Origin: Vicinamibacterales bacterium
GTDB taxonomy: Bacteria; Acidobacteriota; Vicinamibacteria; Vicinamibacterales; 2-12-FULL-66-21
Length of the DNA stretch: 64,000 bases
Reading direction: 5' to 3'
Assembly: GCA_036496585.1 (NCBI GenBank)
Contig: DASXLB010000060.1
Span: 62,001 to 126,000, forward strand
Under the pieces are notes generated by a model. The model was given only the letters and a program-made list of their open reading frames with translations, was not told the origin of the DNA and did not search any database. Positions 30,876-39,073 of this stretch are shown one piece after another (the first letter of the stretch is position 1; each line of letters opens with the position of its first letter). A program made the position numbers and the translations under genes.

Positions 30876-32099
30876 CTACGCGAGCGTCCGCCCGCGCGTC
30901 TCCGGAATCCATGCCCAGAAGATCGCCGCGATCGCGAACGCCGCGGAGCAGACGAGGAGCGCCGCGCCGAACCCGTGCGTGTCGGCGAGCGTGCCGACGA
31001 GGTAGGGAGCCGCGGCGCTGGCCACGCGGCCGATGTTGTAGGTGAATCCCTGCGCGGTCGCGCGAATGCGGGTCGGATAGATCTCTGCCGTCACCGCGCC
31101 GAAGCCGCTGAAGTAGCCCGTCGCGGCGAACGCGACGAACGGACCGAGCGCCAGCAGCACCATCGGCTGCCGGATCGACACGTAGAGGCCGAGCAGCACC
31201 GCCGCCGACAGCAGATAGGCCACGTAGCTCGTCTTGCGGCCAATCCGATCGCTGACGAAGCCGAACGTGACGTAGCCGACCCACATGCCCGCCTGCATGA
31301 GCAGCAGGTACCCGGTCGTGGCGGCGCCGGTGAGGCCTGCGCCGCCTCGCGCCGGAGCCGACTTGAGATAACTCGGCAGCCAGAGGTTGAAGCCCCACCA
31401 TCCGAACAGCGTGCACGCGTTCATCAGCGTGAGCACGATCGTCAGCGCCGCGACGTCGCCCGTGAACAGCCGGGCGAACCCGGTTTCGGTTGGCGCCTCC
31501 GCGGCGGCGCGGCGCCAGATCTCCGGCTCCCGTACGCGGCGCTGGATCCACAAGGCAAAGAGCGCCGGCACGATACCGACGAAGAACACCGCCCGCCAGC
31601 CGTAGCGCGGCTGCACGATACCGGCGACGAACACCGCCAGCCCGTAGCCGATGGCCCACCCGCTCTGCATCAGGCCGAGCGCGCGGCCACGGCTCGATGC
31701 CGGCCACGATTCCGAGACGAGCGCCGCGCCGCTGGCCCAGACGCCGCCCATGCCGATGCCGAGAAAGACGCGGAGCCAGACGAATTGCGCAAGCGTGGTG
31801 GCGACGCCGCAGAGACACGTGAAGACGGAGTACAGCGCGATGCTCGACATGAGCACGCGCGTGCGGCCGTAGCGATCGGCGAGGCGGCCGGACGCCACGC
31901 CGCCGGCGGCGGCCGCCACCAGCATCACCGAGCCGAGCATGCCGCTCTCGGCGTTGGTGATGTGCAGCTCGGCGCTCAGGCTCGGCAGCACGAGCGCGAA
32001 CAGCATCACGTCGAAGGCGTCGAGCATCCACCCGACCATGCCGGCGGCGAGCGCGCGCCAGGCGTCGACGTCCGCGTCGTGCCACCAGCTCACAGCCAC
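30876..32099 (-). CDS. major facilitator superfamily transporter
   Basis: A 407-residue, 12-helix MFS carrier in the inner membrane. Family signatures are the first cytoplasmic loop GRLADRYGRTRVLM, the equivalent second-half loop GFVSDRIGRKTSYV and the terminal PETRGRTLA. It is close in style to aromatic-acid/sialate-type (AAHS) symporters, but the substrate is unknown. The annotated start is GTG at 32099. A second GTG at 32093 overlaps the pxpA TGA as GTGA and fits local practice better, removing only two residues. Linkage to pxpA suggests uptake of a compound related to oxoproline or another organic acid. Confidence 0.87.
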   Translation of the reverse strand: MAVSWWHDADVDAWRALAAGMVGWMLDAFDVMLFALVLPSLSAELHITNAESGMLGSVMLVAAAAGGVASGRLADRYGRTRVLMSSIALYSVFTCLCGVATTLAQFVWLRVFLGIGMGGVWASGAALVSESWPASSRGRALGLMQSGWAIGYGLAVFVAGIVQPRYGWRAVFFVGIVPALFALWIQRRVREPEIWRRAAAEAPTETGFARLFTGDVAALTIVLTLMNACTLFGWWGFNLWLPSYLKSAPARGGAGLTGAATTGYLLLMQAGMWVGYVTFGFVSDRIGRKTSYVAYLLSAAVLLGLYVSIRQPMVLLALGPFVAFAATGYFSGFGAVTAEIYPTRIRATAQGFTYNIGRVASAAAPYLVGTLADTHGFGAALLVCSAAFAIAAIFWAWIPETRGRTLA

Positions 32100-32854
32100 G
32101 AGCCGATCGGCTGCACCCGCACTCCCGCCTCGCCAAGCGCCGCCCCGAGACGCGCCGCCAGCTGCGCGGCGCCGGGCGTATCGCCGTGCACACAGATCGT
32201 CTGCACCTGCAGCGCAACCGCGTCCCCCCCGGCGGTCAACACGACGCCGTCGCGCACCATGCGTAGCGCGCGTGCGACCACGGCGTCGGTCTCGTGGATG
32301 ACGGCGTTCGGGTGCGAACGCGGCGTCAACGACCCGTCCGCCTCGTAGCTCCGGTCGGCAAAGCCCTCCGCCGCGACGCGGAGCCCGGCTGCGCGTCCGG
32401 CGTCGAGCAGCCGCGAATTCGGAAGGCCGAACATGACCAGCGAGGGGTCACAGGCCCGAATGGCGCGCGCGACCGCCGCCGCCAGCGGCGCCTCGCGCGC
32501 CGCCATGTTGTAGAGAGCCCCATGCGCCTTGACGTGCTGCAGGACGGCGCCTTCCGCTTTCGCGATCGCGGCCGCCGCGCCGATCTGCGCGATGAGGGAG
32601 TCCTCGAGCTCGGCGGGATCCACCTGCATCTCGCGGCGCCCGAACCCCACAAGGTCAGCGAACCCCGGGTGCGCGCCGACCGCGACCCCGGACGCCCGCG
32701 CCAGCCGCATCGTCCGGCGCATCACCGTCGGGTCGCCCGCATGTGCGCCGCACGCGACGTTGGCGGATGTGATGTGCGGCATCACCTGCTCGTCGGCGCC
32801 CATCCTCCACGGCCCGAACGACTCCCCCATGTCGCAATTGATGTCGATGATCAT
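32090..32854 (-). CDS. pxpA: 5-oxoprolinase subunit A (LamB/YcsF family)
   Basis: A 254-residue LamB/YcsF protein. PxpA with PxpB and PxpC forms an ATP-dependent 5-oxoprolinase that detoxifies pyroglutamate. Motifs are IDINCDMGESFG, ITSANVACGAHAGDP, VAVGAHPGFAD, VKAHGALYNMA and CVHGDTPGA. The ATG at 32852-32854 overlaps the stop of the M20 fragment (ATGA). The long open frame beyond it is not coding in this frame. PxpB and PxpC are not in the window, so this copy may work with distant subunits or have another role. Confidence 0.92.
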   Translation of the reverse strand: MIIDINCDMGESFGPWRMGADEQVMPHITSANVACGAHAGDPTVMRRTMRLARASGVAVGAHPGFADLVGFGRREMQVDPAELEDSLIAQIGAAAAIAKAEGAVLQHVKAHGALYNMAAREAPLAAAVARAIRACDPSLVMFGLPNSRLLDAGRAAGLRVAAEGFADRSYEADGSLTPRSHPNAVIHETDAVVARALRMVRDGVVLTAGGDAVALQVQTICVHGDTPGAAQLAARLGAALGEAGVRVQPIGSWL

Positions 32855-33279
32855 TGCCTGGGGACCGCGGCGATCGTGACGATGCTGTCGAAGAAGGTGC
32901 CGAGACGCAGGTTCTCGTTCTCTTCGTGCTGGTTGTTGTCGAAGTTGACCGTCGGCAATAGCAGCGCGGGACAGCCGAGCGCGTCGATGAAGGGCGCGAT
33001 CGGCACCGTGCCACCGAGAGTCCGCAGCTGCACGGGCGGCTCTCCGAACGTCCGCGTGGGCGCCGCCACGATCGCCCGTGCTCGGGGGTCGTCGATCGGC
33101 GTGCGGAACGCCTTCTGGACGGGTCCCGTCACCTGCAGGCGCGCCAGCTTCCCGTACTTCGCCCGGATCGCATCGTCGGGATCCGCGTCGACGAGATGAA
33201 AGCCGTGCCGTTCGACGTGGGCGCGCAGCTCGCCGACCTGATCGTCCGCCAGCGGCATCATCCTTCGGACAATGAACAT
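32851..33279 (-). pseudogene. carboxyl-terminal fragment of an M20-family metallopeptidase
   Basis: The 142 codons match only the end of M20-type dipeptidases or amidohydrolases. RRMMPLADDQVGELRAHVE is the end of the dimerisation domain, and VQLRTLGGTVPIAPFIDALG with the terminal NFDNNQHEENENLRLGTFFD is the metal-binding carboxyl end. The first ~330 residues, with the catalytic aspartate and glutamate, are missing. Upstream the frame meets a TGA three codons before the first ATG and turns into non-coding sequence. It still overlaps pxpA by ATGA, so the operon was probably peptidase-pxpA-MFS before the 5' end was lost. Confidence 0.8.
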
Positions 33280-33576
33280 CGGGCCTCACAGGGTCGACAC
33301 GCCGCGCCCGTATCAGGCGCCCGTCCGACGGCGCGGCTCGCCAATTCTGTAATCGGCCCGCGAAAACTGTTGCCGGCCGAACCGCAGACACCGAAAATCC
33401 TCAGGAAATCCGCAGGTACACCGCTTGCCTTCTAAGGGGATGCGAGCGGCCTGAATATTTACGGCAGGGAGCCGTGAGTTGCTGGGGAGCCGGGTCGCCC
33501 GCAAATCCCGTGGGGCCTCACAGAAGATCGTGGGGCCCCTTTTTTATGTGGGAATGTGCATCTCCACATTTCCAAA
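33280..33576. other. 297-base non-coding junction with direct repeat
   Basis: No gene is seen here. The 11-base sequence GGGCCTCACAG occurs at 33281-33291, exactly where the M20 fragment loses homology, and again at 33513-33523 within the 5' arm of the terminator. The region between is less GC-rich in places (CTGAATATTTACGG around 33450) and has no recognisable tRNA, IS end or coding frame. It looks like a rearrangement or insertion junction. Confidence 0.5.
33512..33545 (+). terminator. rho-independent terminator (plus strand)
   Basis: A 10-base stem GGGGCCTCAC / GTGGGGCCCC (one T-G wobble), with an 8-base loop AGAAGATC, is followed directly by six T. The T-run is only on the plus strand, yet no plus-strand gene lies upstream for at least 3 kb, so it either ends an unseen RNA or is left from an older arrangement. 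Confidence 0.75.
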
Positions 33577-34716
33577 TCACACCGAGGTTCCCTCCGGGTA
33601 CTGCAGCGCCAGCCGCAGCTCCTTGACCAGGGAATCGACCGTCGTCCCGCCGCGCTTCCAGGCGCCTTCGGTCTCGAAACGCAGGTCGCCGATGCGGCGG
33701 CCCCACGGTGAAATCACGCGGCCGATGGCGCGGAAGTCCGTCCGGTCCGCGTGCTCCTGGTCGAGCCGCCGCACGACGTCGGGAGCCACCTTCATGAATG
33801 CGCGCAGCGCGGTCGCGCTCTTGATGCTGTACTTGCGGCCGTTCCAGGCGGCCCCGAACACCTGCGCGATCTGTTTGAGGTAGTTGACGAAGAACTTCTT
33901 GCCGTCTTCGCGAAACTGGTCCCCCTTGCGCCCCTGGCCGAAGGCGTCGGCGGCGAACAGCTTCTTGAGTTCCTGCGCGAGCGGCGCCTGTGCCACGCGC
34001 CCCGTCCCCACGCCGAGCAGCTTGATCTCGCCGTACAGCGGCGAGTCTTCACGGTCGTTCAGCGCGCGGACGACGTCGTGCGCGGCGGCGAGGTTGTCGT
34101 CGCGATAGAGCTGCCGTCCCGAGAGCGACACGAGGTGCGACGCGTTCAGCCGCGTGTGCTTGGCGTTGATCGTCACGAACATCTGGACGACGTGGTCCTC
34201 AGGCAGGCGGTCGAAGATGATCGCCGGGACGGCGAACTTGTCGGCGCGGATGCGATCGATATCGGCGTGCAGCGCGAGGAGGCGATGCTGCCCGTCGATG
34301 GCGCGCAGGATGCCTTCACGCTCCGGCACTTTCAGCGTGCCGAGCGGCGAATCCTCGGCGACCGGCTCGAACTTGAGCGCCTCGTCACACGAGATGATGA
34401 CCGCGCCGGCGATCGACGGCAGGTCGCGCGCCTGCCGGCACTGCTCGTAGTAGGCCACGAGCTCGTCTATCTTGCGGCGGATGATCGCGCGCTGGTAGGC
34501 CTTGTCGCTCGAGGCGATGCGCTTCTCGAGCAGATCCCAGTTGACCTTGGAGGGCGCCGGCGGGTTCTTCTTCCGGCCGCCGCGGACGGGCTGCGCCTGC
34601 TCACCGTAGTCGAGCACCTCGAAGCGGACGAGCTTGTCGATGTCGTTGGCCGAAAGCGAGGCTTGGTAGAACTGCACCCCGAACTGCTGCATCCGGATGG
34701 CTGCGACGCTGATCAA
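33577..34716 (-). CDS. DGQHR-domain (DndB-like) protein, orphan
   Basis: A 379-residue protein with the DGQHR domain, shared by DndB, the regulator of DNA phosphorothioation systems, and by many orphan proteins in defence islands. The hallmark AIDGQHRLLALHADID is present, followed by VQMFVTINAKHTRLNASH. No dndACDE, dptFGH or other modification genes are adjacent. The TTG at 34714-34716 is chosen because GGAGG lies four bases before it; an ATG eight codons in has no such site. It also has a conventional sigma-70 promoter. This layout differs from most neighbours and fits recent acquisition. Confidence 0.85.
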   Translation of the reverse strand: MISVAAIRMQQFGVQFYQASLSANDIDKLVRFEVLDYGEQAQPVRGGRKKNPPAPSKVNWDLLEKRIASSDKAYQRAIIRRKIDELVAYYEQCRQARDLPSIAGAVIISCDEALKFEPVAEDSPLGTLKVPEREGILRAIDGQHRLLALHADIDRIRADKFAVPAIIFDRLPEDHVVQMFVTINAKHTRLNASHLVSLSGRQLYRDDNLAAAHDVVRALNDREDSPLYGEIKLLGVGTGRVAQAPLAQELKKLFAADAFGQGRKGDQFREDGKKFFVNYLKQIAQVFGAAWNGRKYSIKSATALRAFMKVAPDVVRRLDQEHADRTDFRAIGRVISPWGRRIGDLRFETEGAWKRGGTTVDSLVKELRLALQYPEGTSV

Positions 34717-34737
34717 TAGGCCTCCAGTGTCTGGTGT

Positions 34738-34766
34738 TTTATATTGCGTCGGCGCTAGAACATCAA
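34738..34766 (-). promoter_or_regulatory. sigma-70-type promoter of the DGQHR gene
   Basis: TTGATG (34761-34766) and TATAAA (34738-34743) are separated by exactly 17 bases on the minus strand. They are followed by a short leader with GGAGG before the TTG start. The promoter overlaps the stop codon of the acyltransferase gene. Confidence 0.6.
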
Positions 34767-35852
34767 GGGCTGAGCGGCGCGGCTCAGGCTACCACGTAAA
34801 TTGCTGGACCTATTGAATTTATCTGACATCCAATCCTTCGCCACCGCCACTCCCAGCATCAGGAGGCAGAAGGCGCCGAGGGCGGCCCATGCGCCAGCGA
34901 GGGTAAATGCCCCATGAAGCGGCAGCGAGATCAGGCCGTAGACCATCTCGACGTGAATCCAGTAAATGAAGAGGGAACTGCGCCCGAGCACCTGCAACGG
35001 GCTCCAGCGCCGGCCCGCGGTGGGCCGCCGCTCCCACAGCGCGACAGCCCCGACCGACGCCACCATCAGGCCCAGCCGGATGAAGAAAAAGCTGGCCGAC
35101 GTCGACCAGAAGCGCGACCGGGGGTCGAGCGGCGGCAGGAACGAGCATCGCCAGGCGACGACCGCCAGCAGCAGTCCCGTGACAGCCAGGCCAACCGTGA
35201 CCCGGCGGTCGGCCGCCGTGACACGCGCCTCGTCGAGCAGCACACCGGTCATGGCACCCGCCGTTACGAACGCCGTCCAGGGAAGAATCGTGAAGTTCGA
35301 GAGCCCGGGAATCGGCCGGAGGTAGCCCTCGACCCAGTCTGGCAAGGGGCCCAGGACCTCGAGCGCCCGGATTCCCGGCGCGAGCCACACGAAGCCGGCC
35401 GTCGCCGCAGCAAAGGCGATGAGGCGGGCACGCGGTGAGCGCACCGAGCCCCAGATCGTGGCCGACCCGACAATCGACAGGCCCATCACGTTCAGGATGT
35501 CGATCTTCAGCAGGGTCCACAACTCGCCGTGGCTGAGGATGTACGACTGGAACCGGAAGAGGAACGCCAGCAGGAAGATCTGCAGGCCGCGCTTCTGCAC
35601 GGCGCGTGTCGCGGCGCCTATATCGGCCAGACGGCGGGCTTTCGATCCGGCCGACAGCGCCACGGCCACGCCGGCCAGGAAGAGGAAGAGCGGCGCGCCA
35701 AAGCCGCCGAGCACCAGCGACTGCCGGAACGCGTGCGTCTGATGGTCGGCGGCGCGCGTCCACGAGTCGATGACGTGTGCCTCGATCATGACGAGTACCG
35801 CCACGCCCCGCAGCGCGTCGAGGTAGGTGCGGCGTCCGACCGGCGCCATCAT
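34755..35852 (-). CDS. polytopic membrane acyltransferase-like protein (DUF1624/HGSNAT type)
   Basis: A 365-residue inner-membrane protein with about ten helices. It begins RRTYLDALRGVAVLVMIEAHVIDSW, the diagnostic start of DUF1624/heparan-alpha-glucosaminide N-acetyltransferase-like proteins, with a likely catalytic histidine in MIEAHVIDS. Further on, LFLFLAGVAVALSAG and SSLFIYWIHVEMVYGL fit the family. Such proteins probably transfer acyl groups to envelope glycans. It ends 38 bases before the DGQHR start and begins 9 bases after osmC. Confidence 0.82.
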   Translation of the reverse strand: MMAPVGRRTYLDALRGVAVLVMIEAHVIDSWTRAADHQTHAFRQSLVLGGFGAPLFLFLAGVAVALSAGSKARRLADIGAATRAVQKRGLQIFLLAFLFRFQSYILSHGELWTLLKIDILNVMGLSIVGSATIWGSVRSPRARLIAFAAATAGFVWLAPGIRALEVLGPLPDWVEGYLRPIPGLSNFTILPWTAFVTAGAMTGVLLDEARVTAADRRVTVGLAVTGLLLAVVAWRCSFLPPLDPRSRFWSTSASFFFIRLGLMVASVGAVALWERRPTAGRRWSPLQVLGRSSLFIYWIHVEMVYGLISLPLHGAFTLAGAWAALGAFCLLMLGVAVAKDWMSDKFNRSSNLRGSLSRAAQPLMF

Positions 35853-35861
35853 GCCGCTCCG

Positions 35862-36272
35862 CTACTCCGCAACGGAGAATCGGGTCTGAACGGCGATGTC
35901 CTGGCGCATCGAGTGCCAGACGGAGCAGTATTTGTCGTGCGAGAGTTCGATGGCGCGCTGCACCTGTTCCCTGGGCACCTGGCCGGTGACGGCGAAATCG
36001 ACCGTGACCGCGGTGACGCGGTGCGGGTCGGTCTGGGCGCGATCGGCGACGACCGACACCCTGAGGCCGCGCAGCTCGTGCCGCCCCTTCTGCAGGATGT
36101 AGACGACGTCCATTCCCATGCAGCCGGCGAGCGCGAAGATCAGCGCCTGCACCGGCGAGGGGCCGGCCTGGCCGGCGCTGTCGAGGATCATCGACGTGTC
36201 GCCGGAGGTGCCCTCGAACACGAGCTCGCGGGTCCAGACGATCTCGACGGTGGTCGGCGCTTTGGCTGCCAT
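35862..36272 (-). CDS. OsmC-family protein
   Basis: A 136-residue OsmC/Ohr-family protein, a family of thiol peroxidases that reduce organic hydroperoxides. The two reactive cysteines are visible in [16 protein letters not shown] and [27 protein letters not shown] is the usual active-site approach. The start [13 protein letters not shown] at 36270-36272 is consistent with the family. A good promoter (TTGACC-N17-TAAGAT) lies just upstream. It is divergent from the dipeptidase operon. Confidence 0.92.
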   Translation of the reverse strand: MAAKAPTTVEIVWTRELVFEGTSGDTSMILDSAGQAGPSPVQALIFALAGCMGMDVVYILQKGRHELRGLRVSVVADRAQTDPHRVTAVTVDFAVTGQVPREQVQRAIELSHDKYCSVWHSMRQDIAVQTRFSVAE

Positions 36273-36290
36273 CGGTGCGAATGCGCGAAA

Positions 36291-36319
36291 ATCTTACGGC
36301 TCAATCTCACAGCGGTCAA
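36291..36319 (-). promoter_or_regulatory. sigma-70-type promoter of osmC-family gene
   Basis: TTGACC (36314-36319), a 17-base spacer and TAAGAT (36291-36296) lie on the minus strand, 18 bases before the ATG. This is one of the best promoter matches in the window. Confidence 0.6.
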
Positions 36320-36337
36320 ATCGGCATTACCCCCAAC

Positions 36338-36343
36338 TATAGT
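36338..36343 (+). promoter_or_regulatory. -10-like box of the dipeptidase operon
   Basis: TATAGT lies six bases before the ATG at 36350. The GAGG between them would be upstream of, or at, the transcript start if this box is used, so it may not act as a ribosome site. Confidence 0.4.
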
Positions 36344-36349
36344 GAGGAC

Positions 36350-37585
36350 ATGCTTCGTGCCTTCAGCTTCGTCGGCGTGGTGGCGCTCGGCATGACCGTC
36401 GCCCCCGCGCAGCCCGACTATCTCGCGCGCGCCAGAGCGCTCCACGCGCACTCGCTGCTCATCGACGGCCACAACGACTATCCGATGGCGCTGCGGGAGC
36501 ACGATCCCGCCGGCAGCCTCGAGACCCTCGACATCCGGACGCCGCAGCCCTCGATCATGACCGACATCCCGCGGCTGAAAGCCGGCGGCGTCGGCGGCCA
36601 GTTCTGGTCGGTGTACGTGCCGGTCGAGCTGCAGGGCCAGGCCGCCGTCACCGCCACGCTGGCGCAGATCGACATCGTCCACCGGATGATGCAGAAGTAT
36701 CCCGAGGCCTTCGAGCTGGCGCTGACGGCCGCCGACGTCGAGCGGATCCACGCGGGCGGCAAGATCGCCTCGCTCATCGGCATGGAGGGCGGTCACTCGA
36801 TCGACAACTCGCTGGGCGCGCTGCGCATGTTCTACCGGCTCGGCGCGCGCTACATGACGCTCACCCACACCGCGAACACGCCGTGGGCCGACTCGGCCAA
36901 CGGCCCGGCCGAACACCACGGCCTGACGCCGTTCGGCGAGGAGGTGGTCCGCGAGATGAACCGCCTGGGCATGCTCGTCGATCTCAGCCACGTCTCGCCG
37001 GAGACGATGGCGTCGGCGCTGCGGGTGACCAGGGCGCCGGTGATTTTCTCGCACTCCGATGCGCGCGCGCTGAACGATCACATCAGGAACGTCCCCGACG
37101 ACATCCTGCGGCAGCTGCCGAAGAACGGCGGCGTCATCATGGTGACGTTCGTGCCGGGCTTCGTCTCGCCGCAGGTGAACGACTGGAACACCCGGCAGAC
37201 CGCGGAGCAGGACCGCCTGAAGGCGGCGCACCCGGGCGACGCGGCCGCCGTGAAAGCCGGCGTCGACGCGTGGACCACCGCGCACCCGATGCCGCAGGCA
37301 ACCGTCGCCGAGGTCGCCGACCACGTCGATCACATCCGCAAGGTGGCGGGCATCGATCACATCGGCATCGGCAGCGACTTCGACGGCATCACGCAGACGA
37401 TTCCCGGGCTCGACAACGTGTCGACCTATCCGAACCTGACGGCCGAACTGCTCAAGCGCGGCTACAGCGACGGCGACGTGAAGAAGATCCTGGGTGAGAA
37501 CATCCTGCGCGTGCTCGGCGAGGCCGAAAAGGTCGCCAAGACGCTGCAGGCCGAGCGCGGACCGTCCACGGCACTCCTCAAATGA
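36350..37585 (+). CDS. exported membrane dipeptidase (M19, renal dipeptidase type)
   Basis: A 411-residue zinc dipeptidase. The signal [20 protein letters not shown] indicates export. Metal-binding motifs are [12 protein letters not shown] (HxD), [16 protein letters not shown] (bridging Glu), [22 protein letters not shown] and [11 protein letters not shown]. The family cleaves dipeptides, including D-amino-acid and cysteinyl-glycine types. A longer in-frame reading begins 25 codons upstream but runs through the osmC promoter. The TGA overlaps the next ATG by four bases. A link to peptide salvage with gamma-glutamyltransferase elsewhere in the window is possible but not shown. Confidence 0.93.
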   Translation: MLRAFSFVGVVALGMTVAPAQPDYLARARALHAHSLLIDGHNDYPMALREHDPAGSLETLDIRTPQPSIMTDIPRLKAGGVGGQFWSVYVPVELQGQAAVTATLAQIDIVHRMMQKYPEAFELALTAADVERIHAGGKIASLIGMEGGHSIDNSLGALRMFYRLGARYMTLTHTANTPWADSANGPAEHHGLTPFGEEVVREMNRLGMLVDLSHVSPETMASALRVTRAPVIFSHSDARALNDHIRNVPDDILRQLPKNGGVIMVTFVPGFVSPQVNDWNTRQTAEQDRLKAAHPGDAAAVKAGVDAWTTAHPMPQATVAEVADHVDHIRKVAGIDHIGIGSDFDGITQTIPGLDNVSTYPNLTAELLKRGYSDGDVKKILGENILRVLGEAEKVAKTLQAERGPSTALLK

Positions 37586-38328
37586 AGACATCGGCCGTTG
37601 CGCTGCTGGCCGCGCTCTCGGCCGGGCCGGCCTTCGCACAGGAGACGGTGCGCATCACGCTCGAGCGGACGCCCTGTTTCGGCAGGTGCCCGGTCTACAC
37701 GGTGACGATCGCCGACGACGGCCGCGTCACCTACGACGGGCGGCAGTTCGTGCGTGTCGACGGCGCGCACGAGTGGCGCATCGACAGGGCGGCCGTTCGC
37801 GCCCTGGCGGCGGAGATCGAGAAGGCCGGCTTCTTCGAGATGAAGGACGAGTACACCGCGCTGATAACCGATCATCCGACGACGTACACCGAGGTCGCGA
37901 TCGGCAACCGCCACAAGCGGATCAAGGACTACGTCAGCGGCCCTGCGGCCCTGAAAGAAATCGAGAAGCGGATCGACGACGTGTCCGGCGTGGCGCGCTA
38001 CGTGAGCGCTGATCCGGCGCGCGAGGTGCGCGGTAAAGACGACGGGCTCGAGGCTGCGCTCGCCCGCGGCGACGCGGCCACCGTACGCGCCCTGCTCGCC
38101 GCCGGCGCCGATCCCCGCGCCCGCGACGACCGCGGCGTCACGCTGGTGATGAAGGCGGCAATGTCGGGCGATCCCGAGACGCTCCGCGCCGTCCTCGTCG
38201 CCGGCGGCGATCCGACGGCGCGCGACTTCGCCGGCCGCAACGCCGCCGATCGGGCGCGCGACCTGCTGGCGCGCGATTCCCACAACCCGCACCTCGCGGA
38301 AATCCTCCGCCTGCTCACTGACGAATGA
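37582..38328 (+). CDS. exported DUF6438 domain plus ankyrin repeats
   Basis: A 248-residue exported protein. The signal [19 protein letters not shown] is followed by a DUF6438-type domain with the conserved [15 protein letters not shown], whose two cysteines could form a disulfide. About three ankyrin repeats occupy residues ~155-245 ([52 protein letters not shown]). Ankyrins usually bind proteins. Both ends overlap neighbours by four bases, tying it to the dipeptidase and the SGNH hydrolase. Confidence 0.85.
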   Translation: MKTSAVALLAALSAGPAFAQETVRITLERTPCFGRCPVYTVTIADDGRVTYDGRQFVRVDGAHEWRIDRAAVRALAAEIEKAGFFEMKDEYTALITDHPTTYTEVAIGNRHKRIKDYVSGPAALKEIEKRIDDVSGVARYVSADPAREVRGKDDGLEAALARGDAATVRALLAAGADPRARDDRGVTLVMKAAMSGDPETLRAVLVAGGDPTARDFAGRNAADRARDLLARDSHNPHLAEILRLLTDE

Positions 38329-38999
38329 CGGCGCGGATGGCGGGTCAGGGCATGATTGTCAGCGTGCTGATGATGACCGCGCTATGGCAGACACCGGCGC
38401 GGGTTCGCATCGTCGCGATGGGCGACTCGACGACGGCCGGGACGCCGGCGTTCAAGTCGCCGCGGGAGATGCCACCCGATGGCAGCGGCGACGTCACCAG
38501 CCAGTACGCCTATTGGCTGATGAAGACGCATCCCGGCTGGGACGTAATCAACCAGGGCGTCAACGCGCAGCGAAGCGACGCCATCGCGGCGCGCCTCGAC
38601 GAGGACGTCATCGCGAAGAAGCCGGCCGTCGTCGTGATCGTCGCCGGCGTGAACGACGTGTATCAGGGGCGTCCTGCGCAGGACGTCAAGGACCAGCTCG
38701 CCGCGATGTATCGTCGCGCCCGCGCCGCCGGCATCGCCGTCGTCGCCGGGACGATCATCCCCTACAACACCGCGACGCCCGATCAGAACGCGCGCATGCA
38801 GGACGTCAACGCCTGGATCCGCGCTCAGGCCGACGGCGGTGTCGTCACGTTCGCCGACACGCGCGCCGCTGTCGCGGCGCCGGGCGATCCCGACCGCCTG
38901 GCGAGTTCGCCGGACGGCCTGCACCCCGACGCCGCCGGCTACCACCGCATGGCCGACGCGATCGCGCCGGCGATTGAGCGCGCGCTGAAGTCACGCTGA
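38325..38999 (+). CDS. exported SGNH/GDSL hydrolase
   Basis: A 224-residue SGNH-fold esterase/lipase-type hydrolase. Block I is VAMGDSTTAG with the nucleophilic serine, block III VAGVNDVYQG, and block V SSPDGLHPDAAGYHRM with the Asp-His pair. An amino-terminal hydrophobic stretch (GMIVSVLMMTALW) may be a signal peptide, and a start at the second methionine cluster is possible. The annotated ATG overlaps the previous stop (ATGA). The substrate could be a cell-wall or lipid acyl ester, but this cannot be told from sequence. Confidence 0.88.
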   Translation: MTARMAGQGMIVSVLMMTALWQTPARVRIVAMGDSTTAGTPAFKSPREMPPDGSGDVTSQYAYWLMKTHPGWDVINQGVNAQRSDAIAARLDEDVIAKKPAVVVIVAGVNDVYQGRPAQDVKDQLAAMYRRARAAGIAVVAGTIIPYNTATPDQNARMQDVNAWIRAQADGGVVTFADTRAAVAAPGDPDRLASSPDGLHPDAAGYHRMADAIAPAIERALKSR

Positions 39000-39073
39000 C
39001 GCTCTTCCCGGCTTCCGGCCTCGCGGGTCTCCGCCTCGGCTTGCGGCAACCCGCACCCGCGCCCGCAGCAGGG

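Noticed and set aside
33440..33530. A possible tRNA or riboswitch before the terminator
   Set aside because: No cloverleaf, T-loop consensus or known riboswitch core could be drawn; only the terminator hairpin is convincing.
36344..36349. GAGG before the dipeptidase ATG as a Shine-Dalgarno site
   Set aside because: If the TATAGT box is used, transcription begins at or after these bases, so they may not be in the mRNA. Left undecided rather than annotated.
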